Assembly (NCBI RefSeq): GCF_030269605.1 | Contig: NZ_BSTQ01000007.1 | Coordinates: 1-64,000 of the forward strand | DNA length: 64,000 nt | Direction: 5' to 3' | DNA from: Lentzea sp. NBRC 105346 | Lineage (GTDB): Bacteria; Actinomycetota; Actinomycetes; Mycobacteriales; Pseudonocardiaceae | In this document: positions 55,474-63,801 of the stretch, in pieces | Layout of the letters: every line of letters begins with the position of its first letter | Position numbering within the stretch: position 1 is the stretch's first letter | Made by a program: the position numbers and the translations under genes | The notes under the pieces: generated by a model | Told to the model about the DNA's origin: nothing | The model's database searches: none | What the model saw: the letters and a program-made list of their open reading frames with translations, nothing else

Positions 55474-56463
55474 TCACACCTTCGCGCGGAACTCCCGGAA
55501 CGCCTCGGCGACCTCGTCGTGCGTCCACTCCAGCGCGGGCTCGGCGACCGTGACCTCGGTGACCGCCACACCCGGCACCTGACTCGGGAAGAACTTGCCG
55601 AGAAAGTCGCCCTTGACCTCGTTGATGTGCTCCGGATCGCCCGGAATGTGGAGCCGGAACTGGTGCGTGTGCGGCTCCGCCACGCCCATCGCCTTCGCGA
55701 CCACCTTGGCGTGCTCGACGTACGTCTTCAGCCGGGGCAGGACCGTGTCGATCCCGTGCAGGGCGCTGAGCGCGGCCGGCCACTGCCCCCACAGCTGCCC
55801 GCCGTACCGGTGCCGCCAGACGCGCGCCTGGTCGACGAAGTCCCGCGGGCCCGCCAGCGCCGCGCCCGAGATGCCCTGCAGCGACTTGTAGAAGCTCACG
55901 TACACCGAGTCGAACAGCCCGGCGACCTCGCGCAGGTCGTGCCCCAGGCCGTGCGTGCTCTCCCACAGCCGGGCCCCGTCGAGGTGCACGACGGCATCGC
56001 GTTCGCGGGCACTTTCCACGGTTTCGCGGAGCTGGTCCCACGTCGGCAGGACGAACCCGATCTCCCGCTGCGGCACCTCCAGCAACAGCGTGCCGAACGG
56101 CTCGGGGCAGTCGTGCACGTCCTCGGGCGTGATCAATCTCGTGTCCGTCGCGAGCCGGATCGGCCGCAGTCCCGCCAGGACCGTCAGCGCCTCGTCCTCG
56201 TGCAGCAGCGGGTGCGCGGTCGGGTGCATCGCCACGATGTCGTTGTGGGTCCGGTCGGCCCAGCAGCGCAGCGCGATCTGCTGCGCCATCGTGCCCGTCG
56301 GGACGAACAGCGCCGCCTCGGTGCCCAGCAGTTCGGCGACCCGTTTCTCCAGCTCCTCGACGGGGCCGCCCTCGCCGTAGCGGTCGGGTTTGTCGTCGGT
56401 GAGGAGGTCGGCGAGCTGCTCACGCATCGTGGTGGGACGGACACCGGACAGCTGACGGTTCAT
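55474..56463 (-). CDS. Threonine aldolase/beta-eliminating lyase family enzyme
   Basis: A 329-residue PLP fold-type I enzyme of the threonine aldolase family. YGEGGPVEELEKRVAELLGT begins the fold. The PLP lysine lies in SVYVSFYKSLQGISGAALAG and the cofactor aspartate in AVVHLDGARLWESTHGLG. Full-length threonine aldolases are about 340-350 residues, so size is normal. ATG 56463. It is 13 bases before the riboswitch region. Reaction is inferred. Confidence 0.85.
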   Translation of the reverse strand: MNRQLSGVRPTTMREQLADLLTDDKPDRYGEGGPVEELEKRVAELLGTEAALFVPTGTMAQQIALRCWADRTHNDIVAMHPTAHPLLHEDEALTVLAGLRPIRLATDTRLITPEDVHDCPEPFGTLLLEVPQREIGFVLPTWDQLRETVESARERDAVVHLDGARLWESTHGLGHDLREVAGLFDSVYVSFYKSLQGISGAALAGPRDFVDQARVWRHRYGGQLWGQWPAALSALHGIDTVLPRLKTYVEHAKVVAKAMGVAEPHTHQFRLHIPGDPEHINEVKGDFLGKFFPSQVPGVAVTEVTVAEPALEWTHDEVAEAFREFRAKV

Positions 56464-56473
56464 CGGTCCAGCA

Positions 56474-57616
56474 TCAACCGACCCGCGGACGCTCGCCATC
56501 GAATTGACTCATCGGGCAGCGCACCGGCACCGACAGCGGCGCCCGGAACGACAGCAGCTGAAGCATCGGCGGCGGCTCCAACGAAGCCAGCTCCAGGTCA
56601 GGCAGCTTCGACGCGACCGTCCGCAGCACGACGGCCGCCTCCAGCCGCGCCAGCCCGGCCCCGAGGCAGTAGTGCCGCCCATACCCGAACGCCATGTGCC
56701 GCCCGTTCGAATCGAACGCCCCGGCCAGCAACAACACCAGCTCAGCCCCGGCGGGCAGGGACACCCCGTCCAGCACGACGGGCCGCGAGGTCACCCGCCG
56801 CCACGTCACGACCGGCGGTGCGGTCCGCAGCACGTCCTCGACGAACTCCTCGGCCACGCCAGGCGACCCCAGACGAGCCCACAAGGAACGATCACGCAGA
56901 GCCCGGTCGAAAGCCACCGACAACAGCTGCGTGGTCGTCTCCTGACCGGCGATCAGCAGGAAGTAGCAAAGCCCGGCGGCATCCTCAGCGGAGACGCCGA
57001 AATCAGCGAGCGCTTCGAACAGCGCGCCGTCGCGCGCGTGGTAGCGAGAAACCAGCCACTGGTGGAACTCCCCCACCGGCCCGGCCAGCTCAAGCTGTCG
57101 CGAAGGAGAAACATCACCCCAGAAGAACTCCAAAGACGCAGCACTCCACGCCTTCAGAGCAGGAACGTCCACAGAGGACAACCCGAGCAATTCCAGCAGC
57201 ACGATGCACGGCAGATCCCAGGCCAGATCGGAAACCAGATCCACCCCGTCCAACCGTTCGAGAGCCAGCGAAACGATCCGCGGCTCCATCGCAGCCACCC
57301 GAGCGGGCGTCAGGAAGGACGCGACCAGCCGCCGCAACCCGGTGTGCGAAGACGAGGAGTTGTTGGCCAAGGTCGGCGGCAAGGAAAACCGAGCCCGCAC
57401 CAGCGATCGCAGAGCGGCGGGCCGCACGGGCGTCACGGCGGTCAGGGCGTTGTCGGGCAGGTAGGTGACGGGATCGGCCAGCACCGACCGCACCGCCGAG
57501 TACCCCGAGACCACCCAACGCCCGGAGACAGGACACACCGCCGACGGCAGCTCGTCCCGAGTGAGCGTGAAGAGGTCCACGCCGTCGAACGGTAATGGGC
57601 GGATGCGAAACTGCAT
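56474..57616 (-). CDS. Cytochrome P450, atypical
   Basis: A 380-residue P450. The I helix is LIAGQETTTQLLS (normal), and the heme loop AFGYGRHYCLGAGLARLE is intact with the Cys ligand. The K-helix motif reads D-V-L-R in FVEDVLRTAP instead of E-x-x-R. Between LVLLLAGAFDSN and GRHMAFGYG about a dozen residues of the usual meander (N-R-D-P..F) are missing, explaining the short length. ATG 57616 is two bases from the divergent bioF-like start. Substrate unknown. Confidence 0.85.
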   Translation of the reverse strand: MQFRIRPLPFDGVDLFTLTRDELPSAVCPVSGRWVVSGYSAVRSVLADPVTYLPDNALTAVTPVRPAALRSLVRARFSLPPTLANNSSSSHTGLRRLVASFLTPARVAAMEPRIVSLALERLDGVDLVSDLAWDLPCIVLLELLGLSSVDVPALKAWSAASLEFFWGDVSPSRQLELAGPVGEFHQWLVSRYHARDGALFEALADFGVSAEDAAGLCYFLLIAGQETTTQLLSVAFDRALRDRSLWARLGSPGVAEEFVEDVLRTAPPVVTWRRVTSRPVVLDGVSLPAGAELVLLLAGAFDSNGRHMAFGYGRHYCLGAGLARLEAAVVLRTVASKLPDLELASLEPPPMLQLLSFRAPLSVPVRCPMSQFDGERPRVG

Positions 57617-57618
57617 CG

Positions 57619-58797
57619 GTGACCGTCAGCACAGGAGAGTCGACGTTCGACTGGATCGACGTCCGCGCCGAGGCGCGCGCCAAGGCCGGCCTCGCCCGTC
57701 GCCTCAGGCCCAGGCACGCCGACTCGACGGACCTCGACCTCGCGAGCAACGACTACCTGGGCCTCGCCCGTGACAAGCGCGTCACCGGGGCCGCCGCGGC
57801 CGCGACGCTGCGGTGGGGTGCGGGCTCGACCGGATCACGCCTGGTCACGGGGAGCACGGAACTGCACGCCGAGTTGGAGTACGAGCTGGCGAACTTCTGC
57901 GGCTCGCAGAGCGCGCTGGTCTTCAGCAGCGGTTACCAAGCGAACCTCGGCGTTCTCACCGCATTGAGTGGTCCCGGCACGGCGATCGTCGCGGACCAGC
58001 ACATCCACGCGAGCCTCATCGACGGCACGCGACTGTCCAAGGCGGACGTCGTGGTCGCCGGGCACTGCGATGTCGCCCAGGTCACACACGCGCTCAAGAC
58101 GCGCGGCAAGCGGCGCGCACTCGTCGTGACGGACTCGGTCTTCTCCGTGGACGGCGACCTGGCGCCACTCAACGAGCTCCACCAGACGTGCCGCGAAAAC
58201 GACGCCGCGTTGATCGTCGACGACGCACACGGGCTGGGTGTCGTCGGGCCGGGCGGCCGGGGCGCGGTGAACGAAGCGGGTCTGGCCAAGGCGCCGGACG
58301 TCGTCACCACCCTCACGCTGTCCAAGTCCCTGGGGTCGCAGGGTGGTGCGGTCCTGGGCCCGAGCCGCGTGATCCGGCACCTGGTCGACACGGCGCGCAC
58401 GTTCATCTTCGACACGGGCCTGGCGCCGAGCAGCGCCGCGGCGGCACTCACCGCGATCAAGATCCTGCGCGAGGAGCCGGACCGTCCCGCTCAGGCGTTG
58501 AACGTCGCGCACGAGCTGAGCAACCGCTTGCGCGAAGGGGGTTTCCACACCAGCACGCCCACCGCGGCCGTCGTCAGCGTCCGGGCGCCGGGACCCGAGC
58601 AGGCGTTCGCTTGGGCCGAGGCGTGCCGCGCGAACGGGGTGGTGGTCGGCTGCTTCCGGCCGCCGTCGGTGCCGGACCAGATCTCCCGCCTGCGCCTGAC
58701 CGCGCGCGCCGACCTCACCGAGGCCGACATCGAACGCGCGGTGCGCGTGATCAGTGAGTGCGCCGCATCCGCAGGTGTGGAATCCCGTCCTCGATGA
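57619..58797 (+). CDS. bioF: 8-amino-7-oxononanoate synthase-like alpha-oxoamine synthase
   Basis: A 392-residue PLP enzyme. Visible are DLASNDYLGLARDKRVTGAA, GAGSTGSRLVTGSTELHAEL, VFSSGYQANLGVLTALSGPG and the PLP lysine in LTLSKSLGSQGGAVLG; DSVFSVDGDLAPL and VDDAHGLGVVG are also typical of BioF. No other biotin gene is visible. GTG 57619 has only two bases between it and the P450 ATG. Biotin role is inferred; other acyl-CoA/amino acid substrates are possible. Confidence 0.85.
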   Translation: MTVSTGESTFDWIDVRAEARAKAGLARRLRPRHADSTDLDLASNDYLGLARDKRVTGAAAAATLRWGAGSTGSRLVTGSTELHAELEYELANFCGSQSALVFSSGYQANLGVLTALSGPGTAIVADQHIHASLIDGTRLSKADVVVAGHCDVAQVTHALKTRGKRRALVVTDSVFSVDGDLAPLNELHQTCRENDAALIVDDAHGLGVVGPGGRGAVNEAGLAKAPDVVTTLTLSKSLGSQGGAVLGPSRVIRHLVDTARTFIFDTGLAPSSAAAALTAIKILREEPDRPAQALNVAHELSNRLREGGFHTSTPTAAVVSVRAPGPEQAFAWAEACRANGVVVGCFRPPSVPDQISRLRLTARADLTEADIERAVRVISECAASAGVESRPR

Positions 58798-59206
58798 ACT
58801 CGTTGCCCTCGGGCTCGAACCCGAACGACGCGTAGAAGTCCGCCACGTACACCTGCGCGTCGAGCACGCACGGCGCGTGCCCCACGTCGGCCAGCGCCGC
58901 CTCCACAAGGCGGCGGCTGAACCCGCAGCCGCGGGCCGCGCGCGCCGTCACGACGCGGCCGATGCGGAACGACCCGTCGGGCTCCTCCAGCAGCCGCAGG
59001 TACGCCACCGGCTTCGGCGAGTCCGTCTCCAGCCAGAAGTGCCGGGTGGTGGGCTCGAGGTCCCGGCCGTCCAGGTCGAGGTACAGGGAGTTCTGCTCCA
59101 CGACGAACACCTCGGCGCGCAGCCTGAGGAAGCCGTAGAGCTGGGCCGGGGTCAGGTCGGCCGCCCACAGCCTGCGCAGGGTGGCGGGAAACTGTGATGT
59201 TCGCAT
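58751..59206 (-). CDS. GNAT acetyltransferase, ElaA-like
   Basis: A 151-residue GNAT of the ElaA group. The signature FLRLRAEVFVVEQNSLYLDL (ElaA has RxxVFVVEQxCxYxExDxxD) is clear, followed by VAYLRLLEEPDGSFRIGRV and the CoA-binding ARAARGCGFSRRLVEAAL. ATG 59206. It converges on the BioF-like gene with a 47-base overlap at the 3' ends. Acceptor unknown. Confidence 0.85.
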   Translation of the reverse strand: MRTSQFPATLRRLWAADLTPAQLYGFLRLRAEVFVVEQNSLYLDLDGRDLEPTTRHFWLETDSPKPVAYLRLLEEPDGSFRIGRVVTARAARGCGFSRRLVEAALADVGHAPCVLDAQVYVADFYASFGFEPEGNEFIEDGIPHLRMRRTH

Positions 59207-59268
59207 CGGACAACGCATATCAGATGGCATGCGTCGATCGGTAGTTGAGAAAGTCTCGCGTGCGGCGG

Positions 59269-60000
59269 CTACAGCGGCAGCACTGATCGGTAGTACGAGA
59301 GCCGCGTGTACACGCCCGGCTCCCCAGCGCGAGCACATCCGCGGCCGTAGGACACGACACCGGCGAGCCGGCCGCGCACGACCATGGGCCCGCCCGAGTC
59401 GCCGGTGCACGCGTCCCGCCCGCCGCGACCGGCGCACAGCATGGCGCCGGGCCGGTAGTCGGGATCACGCCGGCACTCGTCGTCGCTGAGGATCGGCAGC
59501 TCTACCTGACGCAACACCGGCGACGGGGCCTCCAGCTCGCCGGTCCGCCCCCAGCCCAGCACGGTGCCCACGGAACCCGTGTCCCCCAACGAGATCGTGC
59601 GATAGGGCAACGAGCGCTCGAGCGTCAGCACGGCGACGTCGTCGCCGGTCGCGACCGAGCGGTACGCAGGGTGCCGCCACACCGACCGCACCGGCACCGC
59701 GACGCCGTCCGACGTGGAGGTCAGGGCCGTCCGGCCCGCCACGACCTGCAACGCCGACGCCGAACGCTGGCTCGAGCCGAGCACGCCCCGGTCCGTGGCG
59801 CAGTGCGCGGCGGTCAGGACCTTGTCCGGCGCGACCAGCGAACCGCCACAGATCAACTGGCCGTCCGGGGTGGTGATGGCCACAACCCACGGTGTGTCCG
59901 AGATCCGCGAAGGCGAGCCCCCGACGATCGCTTCGGCGTTCTGCGCGCCGCTGACCAGGGCGATCACCGCTGCGACCACGGCATACCGCTTGACCCTCAC
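59269..60000 (-). CDS. Secreted trypsin-like serine protease (S1), second copy
   Basis: A 243-residue S1 protease. The signal peptide is [20 protein letters not shown] to AEA. Mature start [19 protein letters not shown], His in [11 protein letters not shown], Asp in [12 protein letters not shown] and Ser in [22 protein letters not shown] retains the specificity Asp. It is only moderately similar to the first trypsin. GTG 60000 has a GAGGAG ribosome-binding site. Confidence 0.94.
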   Translation of the reverse strand: MRVKRYAVVAAVIALVSGAQNAEAIVGGSPSRISDTPWVVAITTPDGQLICGGSLVAPDKVLTAAHCATDRGVLGSSQRSASALQVVAGRTALTSTSDGVAVPVRSVWRHPAYRSVATGDDVAVLTLERSLPYRTISLGDTGSVGTVLGWGRTGELEAPSPVLRQVELPILSDDECRRDPDYRPGAMLCAGRGGRDACTGDSGGPMVVRGRLAGVVSYGRGCARAGEPGVYTRLSYYRSVLPL

Positions 60001-60149
60001 GGACCACTCCTCGTTGCGCCAGGTGGACGAACGGTCACGAACCGTAGCGAACGCGCTAGAGCCGCGTCAAAACCGCAAATCGTCCTGTTAGAGTCGCATC
60101 AAGCCGAAAGATTCACGGCAAGTGGCACAGATCACGGGGGTAATGTCCG

Positions 60150-60755
60150 GTGTACTTCGACTTCGGCCAGGTTCCGGCCTTCCTCATCGCATGCGCGGTC
60201 GTCGTCGTGACGCCCGGTGTGGACGCCTTCCTGTTGCTCCGGACGTCACTCAAACAGGGCACCAAGGCCGGCCTCCTCGCTCTCGCCGGAATCCACTCGG
60301 CCGCGGCCATCCAGACCGGTGCCGTGATCGCCGGCCTCGGGGTGGTGCTGCAGCGGTACCCGATGGCGTTGACCGCGCTGCGCTGGATCGGCGCCGCCTA
60401 CCTGCTCTACCTGGCCGTCACGATCGCCCGCGGCCTCCTCAGCGGCGCACAGGCCGCGGAGGAACAGGCGACGAGCCACCCGTTCCGCCAGGGTTTCCTG
60501 ACCAACATCACGAACCCGAAGATGCTGCTGTTCTCGCTGGCGTTCCTGCCGCAGTTCATCGGCACGGGCCAGCCCGCCGCGCAGCTGACCATGCTCGCGG
60601 CGATCTTCCTCGGCCTGGCCGCGATCTGGGAGCTGCTGATCGTGCTGGCCGCGAGCCGCGTCGCGGGCCGGTTGGGCAAGCCGGGCGTGACGACCGCGCT
60701 CGACGCCGTGTGCGCGGCCGTCTTCCTGACGATGTCAGTCGGGCTAGTCGTCTAG
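60150..60755 (+). CDS. LysE family amino-acid exporter
   Basis: A 201-residue LysE/RhtB-type exporter with six helices. The N-terminal motif VVVVTPGVDAFLLLRTSLKQ and the mid-protein NITNPKMLLFSLAFLPQFI are diagnostic. GTG 60150. It converges on the trans-sulfuration enzyme with a 12-base overlap, an arrangement that would suit export of a product of that operon, though this is inference. Confidence 0.9.
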   Translation: MYFDFGQVPAFLIACAVVVVTPGVDAFLLLRTSLKQGTKAGLLALAGIHSAAAIQTGAVIAGLGVVLQRYPMALTALRWIGAAYLLYLAVTIARGLLSGAQAAEEQATSHPFRQGFLTNITNPKMLLFSLAFLPQFIGTGQPAAQLTMLAAIFLGLAAIWELLIVLAASRVAGRLGKPGVTTALDAVCAAVFLTMSVGLVV

Positions 60756-61889
60756 CGCCTGCTCGACGTCGGCCCAGATGTCCTCCGGGTGCTCCAGCCC
60801 GACGGCCATCCGCACGGTCCCCTCGCCGATTCCCGCCGCACGCAACGCCGCGGCGTCCAGGGCTTGGTGCGACGTCGAAGCCGGATGCAGCACGAGCGTC
60901 TCCACCCCGCCGAGCGACGCGGCGAGGGCGGCCAGCCGAACCTTGCTGGTGAACGCACGACCGGCCGCTCGTGAGGCGAGGTCGAACGCGAGCACACCGC
61001 CGTAGCCGGACAGCAAGCGCTTGGCGATCGCGTGGTCGGGATGGCCCGCCAGGCCCGGCCAGTGCACCGCCGACACGGCGGGATGGGTCAGCAGCCGGGT
61101 CGCGACGTACTCGGCGTTCGAGCAATGGCGTTCCATCCGCAACGCCAGCGTCTGCATGCCGCGCAACGTCAGCCACGACCCGAACGGATCCGCCGCCGCG
61201 CCGAGCTCGCCCGCGTACGTCCACGTCGAGCGGAAGAGATCGGCCGAGGCGAACACCGCGGCACCGCCGATCACGTCGGAGTGCCCGGCGAGGTACTTCG
61301 TCGTCGAGTGGATCACGATGTCCGCGCCGTGCCGCAAAGGCTGACACAGCAACGGAGACGCGAACGAGTTGTCCACGACAACGGTCACCCCGGCGCACTT
61401 GGCCGCGGCGGCCAGCGCGGGCAGGTCGCTCACGCCGGTCATCGGGTTCGCGATCGTCTCCACGTACAGCACCTTGGTGTTGTCCTGAAAGACCGGCGTG
61501 TCCGAGAAGTAGGTCACCTCGATGCCGAACCGCGCCGCCAGGTCCGTGAACACCGCGAACGTGCCGCCGTACAGACATCGTTGCGCCACAACGTGATCAC
61601 CGGGCCGCAGCAACGACAGCAGCACGGCGTTGATCGCACCCATCCCGGACGCGGTGGCGAAGGCGGCGACGCCACCCTCCAGCGCGGCGAGCGTGTCCTC
61701 CAACGCGCGGGTGGTCGGATTCGCCCGCCTGCTGTACGCGAAACCTTCCGGGCTGCCCAACGAAAACGCGAACGCCTCCGGGTCGTCGAACGCGAACGCC
61801 GACGTCTGGTAGATCGGCGGCGACAGCGGCCGGCAGTCCGGCAGCGAGGGCACGACCGAGTGGATCACGCGGGTCTCGGGATGCGTCAT
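60744..61889 (-). CDS. Trans-sulfuration PLP enzyme (cystathionine gamma-synthase/lyase family)
   Basis: A 381-residue Cys/Met-metabolism PLP enzyme. PPIYQTSAFAFDDPEAFAFS at the start, NPTTRALEDTLAALEGG, VDNSFASPLLCQPLRHGADI and the PLP lysine in IHSTTKYLAGHSDVIGG are present. It could be a cystathionine gamma-synthase, gamma-lyase or O-acylhomoserine sulfhydrylase. ATG 61889 overlaps the PIG-L stop (ATGA). Last gene of the four-gene operon. Confidence 0.9.
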   Translation of the reverse strand: MTHPETRVIHSVVPSLPDCRPLSPPIYQTSAFAFDDPEAFAFSLGSPEGFAYSRRANPTTRALEDTLAALEGGVAAFATASGMGAINAVLLSLLRPGDHVVAQRCLYGGTFAVFTDLAARFGIEVTYFSDTPVFQDNTKVLYVETIANPMTGVSDLPALAAAAKCAGVTVVVDNSFASPLLCQPLRHGADIVIHSTTKYLAGHSDVIGGAAVFASADLFRSTWTYAGELGAAADPFGSWLTLRGMQTLALRMERHCSNAEYVATRLLTHPAVSAVHWPGLAGHPDHAIAKRLLSGYGGVLAFDLASRAAGRAFTSKVRLAALAASLGGVETLVLHPASTSHQALDAAALRAAGIGEGTVRMAVGLEHPEDIWADVEQALDD

Positions 61890-62527
61890 GCCGTCCGCAC
61901 CACCTGGAACGCCTCGGCCAGCCGCCCGTCCGGGAGGCCCGCCTGCCGGGCGTGCTCCGCCATCCAGCCGCGCACCAGCTCGCGCACGCCGGGCCCGACC
62001 TGGGAGCGATGCTCCTCCAGCGCGAGGATCTTGCGGTCGAACACGTCGGTGATGTCGACGAAGTGGTCCGGACGCGGGCTCATGATCAGCCACGTCTCGG
62101 GCACCGTCCACGGGTCGTTGTGCAGCAGCGGGTTGCGCGCGTCCGGGTAGATCGCCCGCAACGTCGTCTCGCCCGCGGACCGGTGGTCCGGATGCGCGTC
62201 CGGCAGCCGGGACCAGTTGATCTCCGGGCTGTGCATGACCACGCGGTCCGGTCGCAACTCCCGGATCACCCGGCTCAGGTCCTGACGCAGCGCGCCCGAC
62301 ACCTCGAGCTCGCCGTCGGGATAGCCGAGGAACCGGACGTCACCGACCCCGGTGACCTTCGCAGCAGCCCGCTGCTCCGCCCGGCGCACCGACGCCGCGC
62401 CACCCGCGGCCCCGTCGGTGATCACGCAGTAGACGACCTCGGCTCCCCCGTCGGTCCAGCGGCCGATGGTGCCCGCCGCGCAGAACTCCGCGTCGTCGGG
62501 ATGAGCGACGACAACCAGTGCGCGCAT
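61886..62527 (-). CDS. PIG-L family zinc deacetylase, second copy
   Basis: A 213-residue LmbE/PIG-L enzyme. VVVAHPDDAEFCAAGTIGRW holds the AHPDDxE motif, and DAHPDHRSAGETTLRAIYPD the distal His. This family includes mycothiol pathway enzymes MshB and Mca. It is distinct from the copy at 44884. It overlaps the trans-sulfuration gene (ATGA) and lies one base after the methyltransferase stop, so all three are tightly coupled. Confidence 0.9.
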   Translation of the reverse strand: MRALVVVAHPDDAEFCAAGTIGRWTDGGAEVVYCVITDGAAGGAASVRRAEQRAAAKVTGVGDVRFLGYPDGELEVSGALRQDLSRVIRELRPDRVVMHSPEINWSRLPDAHPDHRSAGETTLRAIYPDARNPLLHNDPWTVPETWLIMSPRPDHFVDITDVFDRKILALEEHRSQVGPGVRELVRGWMAEHARQAGLPDGRLAEAFQVVRTA

Positions 62528-62528
62528 G

Positions 62529-63320
62529 TCACACCCTCGCGGTGAACAGGAACGACCGCGGCACGTCCGGCACCTCGCGAGGTACGACGGGATAGTCCCA
62601 GCGCCCGAAGTTCGCGCCCTCCTGCCCCGGCTCGCGCAGGTCCTCGACCTGCCAGCCACAGGACAGCAGCAGTCCCTCCGGGTCGTCGGTGCCGAACCGC
62701 CACGGCGCGCCGTCCTCCGACAGCGCCCGGAGAAACGACCGCGCGAACGGGTTCTTCAGCGACGCCGCGCTCGTCATGTCGCTGACCAGCACACTGCCCG
62801 GTGCGGACAGCGCGGCGAGATCGCGCAGCAACGCGCGCACGCACTCCTCGGTCAGGAAGAACAACAGTCCCTCGGCGACCCACAGCGTCGGCAGATCCTT
62901 GCGGAATCCCGCGTCGCACAACGCGCCGGTCCACTCTTCCGCGAGGTCGACCGGAACCGGCTTGCTGCGTGCGCCCCGCAGCAACTCCGCCTTGGCGTCG
63001 AGCAACGCGGGCCGGTCGAGCTCGTAGATCACGAGGTCGTCCGGCCACGGCAAGCGCAGCACGCGGGTGTCCATCCCGGCGGCGACGAACACGACCTGCC
63101 GCACGGTCGACGCCGCGCGCATGATCGCATCGTCCATGTACCGCGTGCGGATCGCGATGAACGGCGCGGTGCCAGCGCCCGCGTACCTCTTCAGCAGCTC
63201 GAACCCCGTGTCACCGGCCAACTTGCGCGCATGCTCGTCGGTGAACAGCGCGTCTTCCCTTTCCGACTCCAGCGCGCGGGCGGCAGCGGTCCACCGGGCG
63301 GTCTGCGAAACGGCTTCCAT
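62529..63320 (-). CDS. LCMT/PPM-type SAM-dependent methyltransferase
   Basis: A 263-residue methyltransferase of the leucine carboxyl methyltransferase-like (TIGR00027) family, expanded in actinomycetes. RQVVFVAAGMDTRVLRLPWP is the SAM-binding loop; LPTLWVAEGLLFFLTEECVR and SVLVSDMTSAASL follow. The family commonly methylates carboxyl or hydroxyl groups of small metabolites, but substrates are mostly unknown. Seven bases separate it from the MaoC gene. Confidence 0.88.
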   Translation of the reverse strand: MEAVSQTARWTAAARALESEREDALFTDEHARKLAGDTGFELLKRYAGAGTAPFIAIRTRYMDDAIMRAASTVRQVVFVAAGMDTRVLRLPWPDDLVIYELDRPALLDAKAELLRGARSKPVPVDLAEEWTGALCDAGFRKDLPTLWVAEGLLFFLTEECVRALLRDLAALSAPGSVLVSDMTSAASLKNPFARSFLRALSEDGAPWRFGTDDPEGLLLSCGWQVEDLREPGQEGANFGRWDYPVVPREVPDVPRSFLFTARV

Positions 63321-63327
63321 CGTCGGT

Positions 63328-63786
63328 CTACTCCTCGGTGGCCGGCCTGCGCCGGAAGATGCTGTGCAGGATCATGCTGAACACGACCTCGCCGTCGGCG
63401 TCGACGAACTCGCACTTCGGTTTGACGACACCGGTGTCCGGCCGCCGCAACGACGGAGACGTGCCGAGCACCGTGAGCCGCGCGGTGAGCTGGTCGCCCG
63501 GCCGGACCGGGCGGTGGTACCGGATCTCGTCGACGCCGGGCGATCCCTCGCAGGCGCTGTCCGCGAGCAACCCGTCGACGTAGCAGCGCATGAACATCGA
63601 CGCCGTGTGCCAGCCGCTCGCGATCAGGCCGCCGAACGACGACTCCGCGGCCTGGTCGTGATCGACGTGGAATGGCTGGGGATCGTACTGGCGTGCGAAT
63701 TCGATAATTTCCGCCTCAATCACCTCCACTTTTCCCAGATCGTGGACGTCTCCGGAGACGTAGTCTTCAAAGTAACGCAATTGCAC
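63328..63786 (-). CDS. MaoC-like hotdog dehydratase
   Basis: A 152-residue MaoC/hotdog protein. The hydratase 2 motif is visible as YDPQPFHVDHDQAAESSFGG (Asp and His of the catalytic dyad) followed by LIASGWHTASMFMR. It likely hydrates or dehydrates an enoyl thioester. ATG 63786 is the first gene of the operon, 15 bases from the divergent maleylpyruvate-isomerase-like gene. Confidence 0.9.
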   Translation of the reverse strand: MQLRYFEDYVSGDVHDLGKVEVIEAEIIEFARQYDPQPFHVDHDQAAESSFGGLIASGWHTASMFMRCYVDGLLADSACEGSPGVDEIRYHRPVRPGDQLTARLTVLGTSPSLRRPDTGVVKPKCEFVDADGEVVFSMILHSIFRRRPATEE

Positions 63787-63801
63787 CCCTATGCTTCAAG
63801 C

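Noticed and set aside
52803-57468. Two long plus-strand frames across the cobO-chelatase and P450 region
   Set aside because: They are antisense to well-supported genes and contain no recognisable motifs.
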